Below the pieces are notes generated by a model that did no database searches, had not been told where the DNA came from, and was given only the letters and a program-made list of their open reading frames with translations. 64,000 bases of DNA from assembly GCA_023376005.1 (NCBI GenBank), contig CM042160.1, positions 82,949,772 to 83,013,771 on the forward strand, written 5' to 3'. This stretch comes from Doryteuthis pealeii (taxonomy: Eukaryota; Mollusca; Cephalopoda; Myopsida; Loliginidae). Below, one piece after another: positions 1 through 9,114 of the stretch (within the stretch, counting starts at the first letter, position 1; the number at the start of each line of letters is the position of its first letter). Both the position numbers and the translations under genes were made by a program.

Positions 1-32
1 TATACCCACCGGTAAGTTAATACTTATACATA

Positions 33-33
33 T

Positions 34-68
<35 letters not shown>

Positions 69-455
69 AAAATGGAAAAGGAATTGAATCCGACAATATG
101 AGGAAAAATGAGTAAAGAAAAGAAATGTAGATGGATAAAATGAATTTAATCGATATCACATTAATCGATATCAATTACACATGTGTTTCGGTCAGTTTAT
201 GTGTGTGAAAATATTTCGCACACATACAAGAATCGACCTTCATCAGAGTAAACATTTATTTTTATGAATATAAAAATGAATATAAAAATAAATGTTCACT
301 CTGATGAAGGTCGATTCTTGTATGTGTGCGAAATATTTTCACACACATAAACCGACCGAAACACATGTGTAAGTGATATCGATTAATGTGATATCGATTA
401 AATTCATTTTATCCATCTACATTTCTTTTCTTTACTCATTTTTCCATATATATAT
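33..455. mobile_element. Foldback element, family F1, in a TA tract
   Basis: Near-perfect inverted repeat. Arm 102-270 pairs with arm 277-445, with a tiny centre and (TA)n on both sides. Each arm contains a hammerhead-type core. Fuller or deleted relatives lie at 49,290-49,610, 53,155-53,470, 17,025-17,215 and 43,678-43,868. No transposase or TSD other than TA is visible. It is either a MITE or a pair of inverted ribozyme-bearing retroelements; the sequence does not decide. Confidence 0.8.
296..376 (+). ncRNA. Hammerhead ribozyme motif (F1, right arm)
   Basis: Stem I TCACT (296-300) pairs with AGTGA (372-376). The core CTGATGA is at 301-307 and GAAA at 358-361. Stem III is ACA/TGT around a CATG loop, and the expected cleavage follows A371. 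Stem II uses GGTCG/CGACC plus a long GT/AC hairpin, but one extra A separates it from the core, which may weaken activity. The opposite arm (251 to 171, minus) has the same core but a mismatched stem I. Confidence 0.6.
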
Positions 456-484
456 ATATATACATACATATATATATAGATTAT

Positions 485-705
485 GAAAGTGTGTGGTATA
501 ATGGTTGGACTCATTGACACGAGTTCAAATCCTGGATGTGGCTTTTTGCATTTTCCCATAACACGAATACCCTTGGGAAAGGTATGAATCCAACTATGAA
601 GAAAGAAATGGATATAAAATCTGCCAATGTGACTAAGTGTAAAGTTTTTGAAAACACAAGAAAATATGTCAATCTTTGACATATTTTCTTGTTTTTTTTC
701 AAAAA
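485..705 (+). mobile_element. tRNA-derived SINE with a terminal hairpin
   Basis: A-box-like sequence at 494-508 and B-box-like sequence at 521-532 have tRNA-like spacing, so the head is a Pol III promoter relic. A body segment (565-595, ...CCCTTGGGAAAGGTATG...) recurs at 24.79, 56.77 and, reversed, 20.44 and 47.12 kb. The 3' part (640-705) is a hairpin around a TGTC..GACA centre; a related arm lies at 58,175-58,265. Confidence 0.65.
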
Positions 706-715
706 CTTTATACTT

Positions 716-717
<2 letters not shown>

Positions 718-758
<41 letters not shown>

Positions 759-780
759 TACACACACATATATATATATG
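718..780. repeat. (CA)n then (TA)n microsatellite
   Basis: Simple repeat. On the minus strand it is read as a Val/Cys run and has no coding meaning. Confidence 0.95.
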
Positions 781-782
781 AA

Positions 783-1075
783 AGTAAGTAAACAAACTAT
801 GTGTTTATTTTTTATATGGCCTTTAGCCGACAATTTTTGGAGGATATGTGCTTAATTGAAGTCATACCTAATTTTGAAAATTAATTAGTTAATAATTAAT
901 GAATTTAGGCGGGCATATATTTGTTGAAGAGAAACACTGATATTGGATGATTGATCACTCTCAATCAGTTCCCTTTAATTAGGGAATAGGATGTTGAAAA
1001 GATCTGAAACACCAATGAACTAAAGACATCATTGATGATGCTCCCAACTGATGCATTTTGCAATATATATATATA
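783..1075. repeat. F7 foldback half plus a dispersed block
   Basis: 783-935 is one arm of the foldback seen complete at 24,080-24,358 and, diverged, at 18,071-18,272. 966-1,060 matches 25,868-25,955 closely. The two blocks are adjacent here but 1.7 kb apart in the spacer at 24.1-25.9 kb, where other elements intervene. Confidence 0.65.
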
Positions 1076-1141
1076 TATTGTGGCGAGCATAAGTTCGTTC
1101 GGGTCTCGAACCCGGCCAGAGGTAGCTGCTAAAAATGGTAT

Positions 1142-1187
1142 AACTGCACTGATGAGAGGTGATACCTCGAAACACGTGTCTGTAGTT
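1142..1187 (+). ncRNA. Hammerhead ribozyme, intact
   Basis: Stem I AACTGCA pairs with TGTAGTT, 7 bp with one G-U. The core is CTGATGA (1,149-1,155). Stem II is GAGGT-GAT-ACCTC, then GAAA (1,169-1,172). A minimal stem III CA-CG-TG is followed by the GTC cleavage site after 1,180. All conserved core bases are present. The very short stem III is typical of the minimal type I hammerheads of Penelope-like elements and retrozymes, which may work best as dimers. Confidence 0.85.
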
Positions 1188-1454
1188 TACTTTATTATAC
1201 GCTCCTAATTTCAGTAGAGCACTCTATTTAGGAGGAATTTAATTGCAAAATTCACCGTATTCGGCGTTAGCTAAATCTCACTTTGTTTACAAAGTTTGAG
1301 AACTCTTGGTGAATTTCTTTCCGCTTAGAAATATAGCGATTAAATAGCCTGCTATACTTGGCAGCTGATTGTGGCTGTATGGGTAAGAAGGTTCGGCAAG
1401 CGTAAGTTCGTTCGGGTCTTGAACCCGGTCAGAGGCAGCTGCTAAAAATGGTAT

Positions 1455-1500
1455 AACTGCACTGATGAGAGGTGATACCTCAAAACCCGTGTCTGTAGTT
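1455..1500 (+). ncRNA. Hammerhead motif, core-damaged second copy
   Basis: Same stems I and II as the motif at 1,142, but the invariant G of GAAA is A (AAAA at 1,482-1,485) and stem III is altered. It is predicted to be inactive or very weak. It marks the downstream end of the 313-nt repeat unit. Confidence 0.8.
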
Positions 1501-1502
1501 TA

Positions 1503-1534
<32 letters not shown>

Positions 1535-1610
1535 GTTGGACTCTCCTATCGTGAACAATAGATGAGGGTCAGCAGTGAGTGATTTGATTCCCCCCATGTT
1601 GTGCATGCTA

Positions 1611-2034
1611 TCAAGAAGACATTTTATGTTTCCTCGAGTGTGACAGCAGCCCAGCCCTGCTGCGAGCCATGAAGCCACACTGACAAACGAAATGATCCAA
1701 GGCAGGAGTTAAATGTTTTTCTTTTAAAGTTAGGCGGAGCCGATCTCTATGCTTCAGTCTATTTTCTTCAAAGCTCTTTAGTTTAGCGAAACATGTCTTA
1801 TGCCATTCCTTCCGATCCGATGCTAGATCTTCCCAAGCACTCAGGTCAATATCGAGGCATTTCAAATTGTCCTACAATTTGTCTTTGTAGCGTAAGAGAG
1901 GACGTCCAATAGAACGCTTAGCATTTGGTAATTGTCCGTATAAAATCTTCTTTGGAAGCCTGTTCTCATTCATTCTGACAACGTGACCAGCCCACCTAAG
2001 CTGAATCTTGGCTAGTAGGGTTTCGATGCCAGCA
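1611..2034 (-). pseudogene. LINE ORF2 C-terminus, broken
   Basis: Read on the minus strand, one frame gives RWAGHVVRMNENRLPKKILY..., RPLLRYKDKL, a TAG at 1,872-1,874 where Lys is expected, then SAWEDLASDRKEWHK and a Cys/His finger-like end (CQCG...H...H). This is the conserved C-terminal region of non-LTR retrotransposon polymerases, 5'-truncated at the TA tract near 2,035. One nonsense codon and truncation make it dead. The exact clade is not assigned. Confidence 0.85.
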
Positions 2035-2078
2035 ATATATATATGGTAAACAAAAAGGCTTAAAATCGGCCATTTTGT

Positions 2079-2137
2079 GGTTATAGATCTATTTCTGCCC
2101 ACAGGTATCAATGTATACCTATGAGTTTCATCAGACC
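2079..2137 (-). ncRNA. Hammerhead-like motif (F8), A1 copy
   Basis: On the minus strand: GGT, the core CTGATGA, and a long stem II (CTCA-T-AGGTAT pairing with ATACCT-G-TGAG), then GAAA. Stem III is ATA/TAT around GATC, followed by A and ACC. Stem I is only 3 bp (GGT/ACC), and the base pair next to the core in stem II looks mismatched, so activity is uncertain. The paralog is at 27,704-27,762. Confidence 0.55.
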
Positions 2138-2938
2138 GCTAACTTTATTGAAAATGGTAAACAGATAATTCATGAGGTTTTATATATAATTTTTATGGGG
2201 ATTCCTGAAAAGATATCGGGTTTCAGTTCTTCTCATTGTCTTAGGTGGTAGTGGTGTTTGTGATTAGGTGGCAATGATGTTGACTCACTCGGTGGTTTAG
2301 TCTCCTCAATAAATTCTTACTAAGAGGGATCGGTCATTGGAAGAAAGGGCCAACTTAGAATCATCCTATTACCAACTTACCTGGCAACCCATCTACAGAT
2401 ATATATATATTTTCATTTTGAATTCAAATTATTTTCAGCTCCTCTCTCAATGAGTTCGGAGTAAAAACAAGCTCTGAAAATGATTTTTATAAATCGAAAT
2501 ATTGTTCAATATTAGCTATGAATATGATATAAAATATTTTCATTTTAACAGCATATTGTGTGTTTCCATATCCTTTTATCTATACTTATATATATATATG
2601 TATACATTTACAAATTTCACTTCTAGGTCCAATCAGACTGTGATAGTATCTGCTAGAGTCCTATCTATGGGTTAAATAGATAAAAATATTAAAAAGGTTT
2701 TTTTTAAAAACTTAGTTCAAAAAAGAAATTGAATACCCATCAAGAATAAATAAAACAAAATATCTTCGGCATAAAATAACCCAACAAGGTTTGACATGCC
2801 GTAAAATCCAACCAACTAACCAACTTATGAATCTATGCAAAAAATGGACAACGGTAAAGAAATTTCAAATCTCAACATTTATCTTTTCCAAAGAGAAAAA
2901 AGATGTCTAATCTTTGGGACCACTCCCTAAACTGATGC

Positions 2939-2940
<2 letters not shown>
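2138..2940. other. Unclassified repeats, no gene
   Basis: AT-rich sequence shared with 27.76-28.56 kb. It includes a (TA)n at 2,398-2,410 and 2,588-2,600. The tail at about 2,625-2,830 is the reverse of the dispersed SINE-tail block also seen at 10.9, 21.45, 28.3, 37.35 and 56.3 kb, with a characteristic inverted form of TTTACGGCATGCCAAC. No coding signal. Confidence 0.6.
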
Positions 2941-2985
<45 letters not shown>

Positions 2986-3410
2986 TGTGTGTGTGTATGC
3001 GTATGTATATGTGTGTGTGTGCATGGATGTGTCTATATGTCTGTCTATACAAGAGTGTATATATATGAGTGTGCATCTATATATGTTTGTCTATACATGT
3101 ATGTATACATATATACATGTGTGTGTATGTGTGTGTGTGTGTGTGTCTGTGTGTTTTTGTGTCTACTTGTATGTGTCTATATATGTTTGTCAATATATGT
3201 ATCTGTGTTTATATATTTATGTGTGTGTGTGTGAATGTGTGCATATATATGTGTATGTATGTGTGTGTGTGTCTATATATATGCGTGTGTGTGTGTGTGT
3301 CTATATATGTATGTATGAATGTGTGTGTGTGTCTATATATGTATGTATGAATGTGTGTATGTATGTATGTACGTATGTGTGTGTGTGTGTGTGTGTTCAT
3401 GTTTGTAATG
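2940..3410. repeat. (GT)n/(TATG)n satellite-like tract
   Basis: About 470 bases of imperfect GT, TATG and TATA runs, duplicated at 28,555-29,030. The apparent 163-aa and other Cys/Val-rich frames are artefacts of this repeat. Alternating purine-pyrimidine sequence could adopt Z-DNA. Confidence 0.95.
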
Positions 3411-3671
3411 AAAAAAACCTATGTTTGAATTATTGAACAAAATGCACCAATTTTTCAGTGAGTCACAAAGAGGACAATAGAATTCACATAGAAATTTGGC
3501 ACAAAAATTGACCACAGAATTGAACGACTCATCAACACTTTGACATAAAAACCATCTTCACATTTCTAAATCAATTCTTTTTCAAACACAATACAAAAGT
3601 GCAGAAAAATATTTGGTGTTTCCTTTTTTTTAATTCTCTGAAATTTTGAGATGAGGCTTGATAATTTGTAT

Positions 3672-3912
3672 TATGATAATAATAATGAAATTTATTGTGT
3701 ACAGTGCTCAGGTGCACCACAACTCATCAAAGTCTCATGTCTAGTACACAGAATAATGTATTAGTGTCAGGAATATGAACAGTGTACAGTAGTAATATGC
3801 ATGTATGTGTGCATGTGTGTGCATATGTGTGTGGAGAGGGGCATCAGGTATAGTGTCTGCGGTCTACAGGAAGCATGGAGGCTTTGAAAGATTCAGTGCT
3901 TCGGCAGCCTAT
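3672..3912 (-). mobile_element. LINE-X 3' end, present in A1 only
   Basis: Minus-strand 3' tail of the LINE family seen at 8.0, 33.1, 57.6 and 60.1 kb: the last codons of RT, a 3' UTR with one 110-bp unit, AATAAA and an (ATT)n tail at 3,672-3,690. The paralogous A2 position (about 29,285-29,305) reads straight across TTTGTATTATTTGGAC with no insert, so this copy inserted after, or was lost after, the duplication. Confidence 0.8.
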
Positions 3913-3957
3913 TATTTGGACTATTGTCCTCATCTTTATTGTTATCTGTACAACTTT

Positions 3958-4095
3958 TCAGTCAATGTGCCCTCCGGCCTTCTTCAGGTATTTCTTATCA
4001 CACTTGAGAGTCTTCTCGAACTCAAGTACTTTCTTTTCGAACTCAGAAACCTTCTTGTCGAACTCAGAAACCTTCTTGTCATAATCGGGAGTCAT
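3958..4095 (-). CDS. Short heptad-like ORF, 45 codons, probable repeat remnant
   Basis: An ATG-started frame with repeating DKKVSEF units, ending KAGGHID then TGA. The 7-residue periodicity with charged and hydrophobic positions suggests a coiled-coil tail. Downstream on the same strand comes CTGAAGAAGGCC-type sequence and AATAAA (near 3,935) followed by GATGAGGACAATAGTC, a tail recurring at 7.45, 29.3, 32.5 and 63.3 kb. The A2 version (29,248-29,463) lacks one heptad and its stop. Probably the C-terminus of a mobile-element protein. Function unknown. Confidence 0.4.
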   Translation of the reverse strand: MTPDYDKKVSEFDKKVSEFEKKVLEFEKTLKCDKKYLKKAGGHID

Positions 4096-4265
4096 CACAG
4101 AACTTTGAACCCAACTCTTTATTCAATCCATCGGGGTATCCTGTTCTCATTCTGTTTTACCTAGACTATCTACTACGTTCTTTTTTTATTTATTTTAATG
4201 CAAATCCTTGTTAAGATGACAACCAATATTATTTCATTTAAGTTTACTTTCATTTTTCCTCTCAT

Positions 4266-4305
<40 letters not shown>

Positions 4306-4627
4306 ATATATGATTGTCCTACAACAACATAGAGAAATAATTTTGTACATAATACAAAATACTTTATACTGACAGTAATATCAAAAAATTACAAATCTTT
4401 GAAACTATGTATATAAAATTTAGACAACCTACTTTTAATAAAATTAACTTTGAAATTGGCGAAAATATTCTAAAATGCTTATAATAGATAGATAGAACAC
4501 TTTTTAGTCTAAATCCCATTTTCTTAGCTCGTTAGAAATATTTTAAAAATAAACTGCCACCATTATTTAGTATCACCTTAACACCAAAAACAAAACAATA
4601 ATTTAGTTAAATATTAAACAGTTTTTA
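4096..4627. other. AT-rich filler with (TA)n, no gene
   Basis: (TA)n at 4,270-4,312, then AT-rich sequence with no recognisable feature. The A2 counterpart carries a 604-bp insertion at the junction corresponding to about 4,315. Confidence 0.6.
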
Positions 4628-4629
4628 TA

Positions 4630-5365
4630 ATGTAATTTATTGTGTACAGTGCTCAGGTGCACCACAACTCATCAAAGTCTCATGTCTAGTACACAGAATA
4701 ATGTATTAGTGTCGGGAACATGAACAGCGTACAATAATAATATACATGTATGTGTACAGTGCTCAGGTGCACCACAACTCATCAAAGTCTCATGTCTAGT
4801 ACATAGAATAATGTATTAGTGTCAGGAACATGAATAGTGTACAGTAATAATATACATGTATGTGTACAGTGCTCAGGTGCATCACAACTCATCAAAGTCT
4901 CATGTCAAGTACACAGAATAATGTATTAGTGTCGGGAACATGAACAGCGTACAATAATAATATACATGTATGTGTACAGTGCTCAGGTGCACCACAACTC
5001 ATCAAAGTCTCATGTCTAGTACAGAGAATAACGTATTAGTGTCAGGAACATGAACAGTTTACAGTAATAATATACATGTATGTGTACAGTGCTCAGGTGC
5101 ACCACAACTCATCAAAGTCTCATGTCTAGTACATAGAATAATGTATTAGTGTCAGGAACATGAATAGTGTACAGTAATAATATACATGTATGTGTACAGT
5201 GCTCAGGTGCATCACAACTCATCAAAGTCTCATGTCTAGTACATAGAATAATGTATTAGTGTCAGGAACATGGACAGTGTACAGTAGTAATATACATGTA
5301 TGTATGTGTATGTGGAGAGTGGCATCAGGTATAGTGTTGGCGGACTACAGGAAGCATTAATATCA
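4630..5365 (-). mobile_element. LINE-X 3' UTR with six 110-bp tandem units
   Basis: Unit starts at 4,641, 4,751, 4,861, 4,971, 5,081 and 5,191 are exactly 110 bases apart. Each contains GTGTACAGTGCTCAGGTGCA and ends with TACATGTATGT. The orientation is minus, with the terminal AATAAA reading from about 4,640. A2 has only one unit at the same place (30,401-30,600), so the array expanded or contracted after duplication. The upstream part retains a short RT-flanking segment (5,320-5,360). Confidence 0.85.
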
Positions 5366-5699
5366 GGAAAATGAATAGTGTACAATAATAATGCAACGCT
5401 ACTGTTTAAACAACATTTGTTGAATGAAGTTATTGTCATGTATGTATGTGTGTGTGTGCAGTTTAGTTATGTGAATGTCAAAATCTAAATCTAATATCAT
5501 TGAATTAAGATTTAATTTCTCAGTTCAAATAATTTTCATATGAATTTCATATCTAATTTCATGTTGAACATCTTGATGTCATCATCACATTAATTAAAAT
5601 CTTCGCCTTCATTTTAATCAGGGTGGAGACAAATGTTTTCTAAGAATTTCTGCGTGGAAACAAGACCAAATTCTCGAGAATCTTACCGATGCTACTTAC
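5366..5699. other. Unclassified sequence, no gene
   Basis: AT-rich, shared with A2 at 30,655-31,002. Nothing recognisable except a short (GTAT)n at 5,430-5,455. Its last five bases (CTTAC) are the left target-site duplication of the next LTR. Confidence 0.6.
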
Positions 5700-6361
5700 T
5701 GTAGAAGTTATCCACCCTTGATGTTATAGAAGTAATACAATACTTAATGTCACAGTAGGATTCCAACCACCATCGATTTCCATATGGAAATATAGTCCCT
5801 ACATTGCTGCGAGCATAAAACAGAATGATGGATATTTATCTTGCACCAGATCGCAGTAGGATTCCAACCACTGTCAAGTTGGCAGACTAGGCAACAAGCA
5901 AGCTGTAACTTAATACAGTCCTACATTGCTGCGAGCATAAAACAGAATGATGGATATTTATCTTGCACCAGATCGCAGTAGGATTCCAACCACTGTCAAG
6001 TTGGCAGACTAGGCAGCAAGCAAGCTGTAACTTAATACAGTCCATACATTGCTGCGAGCATAAAACAGGATGATGGATATTTATCTTGCACCAGATCGCA
6101 GTAGGATTCCAACCACCGTCAAGTTGGCAGACTAGGCAGCAAGCAAGCTGTAACATAAAACAGAATGATGGATATTTATCAAGCACCAAATCCACACTGA
6201 AATTAGCAGCCAATCAGGATCTGATCTTATCAGGAAATAAGATCACCCAGATGCAAGTATGGAATATTCTGAGCGCTATAAATACCAATTGCTTTAATTA
6301 AAAATTCTGATTTATTTGTTGTTTCTCAATTCAACAATGCACTGACTCACAAAATTGAACA
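5700..6361. mobile_element. Solo LTR with internal 122-bp tandem repeats
   Basis: Begins TG (TGTAGAAG) and ends CA, flanked by CTTAC on both sides (5,695-5,699 and 6,362-6,366), a 5-bp target-site duplication. A CCAAT box lies near 6,208 and TATAAATA near 6,278, so promoter orientation is plus. About three direct copies of a 122-123-bp unit (starts near 5,806, 5,928 and 6,051) inflate it to 662 bp. The A2 copy (31,003-31,441) is 439 bp with fewer units. No internal region remains, so it is a solo LTR. Confidence 0.8.
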
Positions 6362-6366
6362 CTTAC

Positions 6367-7450
6367 AAAGATAGATCAATAAGTCTGTAGCCTGACACAT
6401 TGATCAATTGAATTTTGATCTGAACTTTACACAGTATAATGTTCTGTCTATATGATTAAAGCGCATAGACAAGAAAGATTATGTTGAAAAAATAAATTTC
6501 AGATATATACTACATGAATTGCATTGTTATTATTTTTTTTTGGGGGGGGGGGATTTAGTTATTTAATTTTGTTTGGTTTTATTTATTTTTATTTTTTTAT
6601 GTGTTTTTCAGGATTTGATTTTTCTAAAAATTTAAAAATCAGAAACAGGAAAAAAATTTTTTGTGAAATGACTAAAGGTCAACTCCCTCCCCTACATTTT
6701 GAAATGATAAAAAACTTGAAAAAAGAGTTGTTTTTTGTTTTTTTAATAAAATAAGCAACTCACTATAAAATTAAGTTGCTAATGAATAAAGGGTGAAAAT
6801 TTCATTAAAATCGGAAAATTCCCTGATTTTTGGTCATAGTTTGCAAATTTAGAAAAAAATTATTACCTCCCTTTGAGATCTTTGATCATACCTAATAAAA
6901 TTTCTTACAGAATGTTGATATAAATTGTTAAAATATTTTCATCTTTTTTTCCATTCAATAGGTGCTGGCGCATGGTTGTTCCAAGCTCATAAAAAAGAAG
7001 TATTGATCCAAGGGAGGTAACTATTCACATAATACCTACTTTTCTGTTACTTTATATTTTTATAGTCTGATTTGAATAAAAAGTCTTTTGGGACTTGACA
7101 AGTCGATTCTTAAAAAAGGCCTGGCAACCAAGCAATTGGAGTCCACGACTGGGGGCGGACATGTGGAGACGTAAATTACTATTAAATAATAATTACAGAG
7201 AAATTTTTCAGTCAGGAATTTGTTAGTAATTTCCAGAAATTAGTTAATTAGTAACTATTTTGATAAAATCAAATGTAGAAAGAAAGAGAAAAAAATCTCC
7301 TGTATTAGGTTTGCTAGTTGAAAAAAAAAATCATTAATAATCAAGTTGATTTGAGAACTGTATAAACATTTTTATTTTATTTTTAAGATGAAATTTTAAG
7401 ATAATTTCAAAACTTTTAGATTTAAAACTTTTTATAATTTGTATTTTTCT
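6367..7450. repeat. Dispersed AT-rich repeat R1
   Basis: Contains TTTTTCAGGATTTGATTTTT, a region with clustered CTCCCTTTGAGATCTTTGA-type sequence, and GGGAGGTAACTATTCAC. A diverged second copy lies at 10,390-10,760, and both recur in A2 (31,670-32,290 and 36,830-37,190). Poly-T and poly-G runs (6,532-6,552) break any frame. No ORF of substance; probably an old non-autonomous element. Confidence 0.6.
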
Positions 7451-7452
7451 GA

Positions 7453-8020
7453 CTATTGTCCTCATCTTTATTGTGGTAGTTATTAACACAACGGTTCAGA
7501 CAATATCCTCCGACCTTCCTCATGTATTTCCTGTGTATCTGAGTATACTAATGATCCAACCTGAGAAATCATTTTTAATAGTTTGACTGTTGATCAAACA
7601 GGTATCGAAGAATTTTTTAAGATCTCATTCAAAAGATGACATTGATTTTTGCACATCTACCAATCAGACATTTTAGTATTTGTTCTTGAGTTACCTTTGG
7701 TGAATGATGTAGCAAGAGTTGAAGTGAATTACCTGGCAAAGCTACAGAGATTGTAAGTTGTTACTGCTGACTCTTGGTAAACCTCCTAACACGTTCAGAC
7801 AATGAGGAGGCATAAAAGCCAAGTCAGTCTCTCTTAGGAGGAATTACTGTTTTCAGTCACTCCAGGCTGCTGGACTAAACAAACGATAATTTTTGAAAAA
7901 TATTAGTCGTAACAGAAATAACAAGTTCTGTCAAGAAAAAGGAAGGAAGACAAGACAAATATAATATATACAAGGGGTTAATATTATATTATGGCATAAG
8001 AGTGTAAAGGTTTATAATAA
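7453..8020. other. Mobile-element tail and unclassified repeat
   Basis: 7,453-7,560 on the minus strand is a diverged copy of the AATAAAGATGAGGACAATAG tail. 7,560-8,020 is shared with 32,640-33,100 and is otherwise unrecognised. Confidence 0.5.
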
Positions 8021-8021
8021 T

Positions 8022-8455
8022 AATAATGAAATTTATTGTGTACAGTGCTCAGGTGCACCACAACACAAAGTCTCATGTCTAGTACATAGAATAATGTATT
8101 AGTGTCAGGAACATGAATAGTGTACAGTAATAATATACATGTATGTGTACAGTGCTCAGATGCACCACAACTCATCATCAAAGTCTCATATCTAGTACAT
8201 AGAATAATGTATTACTGTCAGGAACATGAACAGTTTACAGTAGTAATATGCATGTATGTGTGCACATGTGTGGAGAGTGGCATCAGGTATAGTGTCGGCA
8301 GACTACAGGAAGCATGGAGGCTTTGAAAGATTCAGTGTTTTGGCAGCCTACAACAGAAGTGGACAGCTTATTCCATGCCTCCGCAATTCTGAGCGTGAAA
8401 AAATGTTTCTGAAAGTCACATGAGCAGTGCTGTTTTCTGACTTTGTAGGCATGCC
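8022..8455 (-). pseudogene. LINE-X 3' end with RT C-terminus, truncated
   Basis: Minus strand, from a partial RT tail (FF..RI..AWN-type region near 8,350-8,400) through the stop, two 110-bp UTR units (8,041 and 8,148) and AATAAATTTC to an (ATT)n tail near 8,022. Upstream coding is lost at about 8,455-8,500, where a plus-strand LINE fragment begins. The A2 paralog (33,108-33,825) keeps more coding sequence. Confidence 0.75.
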
Positions 8456-8510
8456 CACGTGTGGTAGAAAGATGGAGATCAAAAAGGTAGAGTATGGTAG
8501 ATGCCTGATG

Positions 8511-9060
8511 GAGGGTAGTAATGTCTCATCCATAGAAAGCGATGTTAATACACAAATAGGAAAGGCATGGTCGGCCACAAACAGATTATCAGTCATATGG
8601 AAATCCAATCTCACTAACAAGTTAAAGCAATGATTCCTCCAGGCTGTGATTATATCAGTGCTGCTGTATGGCTGCACCACTTGGACACTAACTAGGCGCC
8701 TTGAGAATAAGCTAGATGGGAGCTGCACAAGAATGCTGCATGCAGTCTTGAACAAGTCGTGGAAACAGCACCTCACAAGGAAGCAGCTGTATGGCCACCT
8801 GACCCTTATCTCACAAACCATCCAAGTGAGACTGACAAGGCATGCAGGACACTGCAGGAGAAGCAAGGACGAGCTCATAAGCGACGTTCTCCTGTGGAAG
8901 CCAACACATGGATATGCTAATGTCGGCTTCCCACCAAGGACCTACATTGACTAACTATGCGAGGATGCTGGATGCTGCGCAGAGGATCTCCTGGGGCAAT
9001 GGTTGTCGAGAGATTGTCATGGATATCCATGCTAATTGCGTGACATAATGATGATGATGA

Positions 9061-9062
<2 letters not shown>
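8511..9062 (+). pseudogene. LINE RT C-terminal fragment, three-prime complete
   Basis: The plus frame reads GSNVSSIESDVNT, IGKAWSATNRLSVIWKS, then a TGA at 8,631-8,633, then AVIISVLLYGCTTWTLTRRL, KLDGSCTRMLHAVLNKSWK, RKQLYGHLTLISQTIQVR and KDELISDVLLWKPTHG. A TAA follows in TYID at 8,952. This is the thumb and C-terminal part of a common invertebrate endonuclease-reverse transcriptase; the palm motifs lie upstream and are missing. It ends in a (GAT)n tail at 9,046-9,062, as 5'-truncated LINEs do. A palm fragment of the same type is at 57.0 kb. Confidence 0.85.

Positions 9063-9114
<52 letters not shown>

Larger units (their letters stand above)
1080..1506 (+). mobile_element. Retrozyme-like direct repeat with two hammerheads
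   Basis: Two copies of a segment of about 115 bp (1,080-1,195 and 1,392-1,506) each contain a hammerhead, with predicted cleavage sites 313 nt apart in the same orientation. Between them lies non-coding sequence with an A-box-like run (1,371-1,390) resembling cephalopod tRNA-Lys-type SINE heads. T-arm-like hairpins with a B-box-like sequence on the minus strand sit near 1,098-1,115 and 1,409-1,427. Direct-repeat hammerheads spaced a few hundred bases apart are the hallmark of retrozymes and of Penelope-like LTRs. No ORF is present. Confidence 0.65.

Noticed and set aside
404..769. 121-codon frame on minus with a Cys/Val run
   Set aside because: It is the translation of (CA)n, the SINE hairpin and the foldback arm; no protein signal.
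2914..3436. Long Cys/Val/Tyr frames
   Set aside because: Translated GT/TATG microsatellite in several frames at once.
8348..8878. 176-codon minus frame across the LINE fragment
   Set aside because: The plus strand of 8,511-8,954 encodes recognisable RT; the minus frame is its shadow joined to the LINE-X tail.
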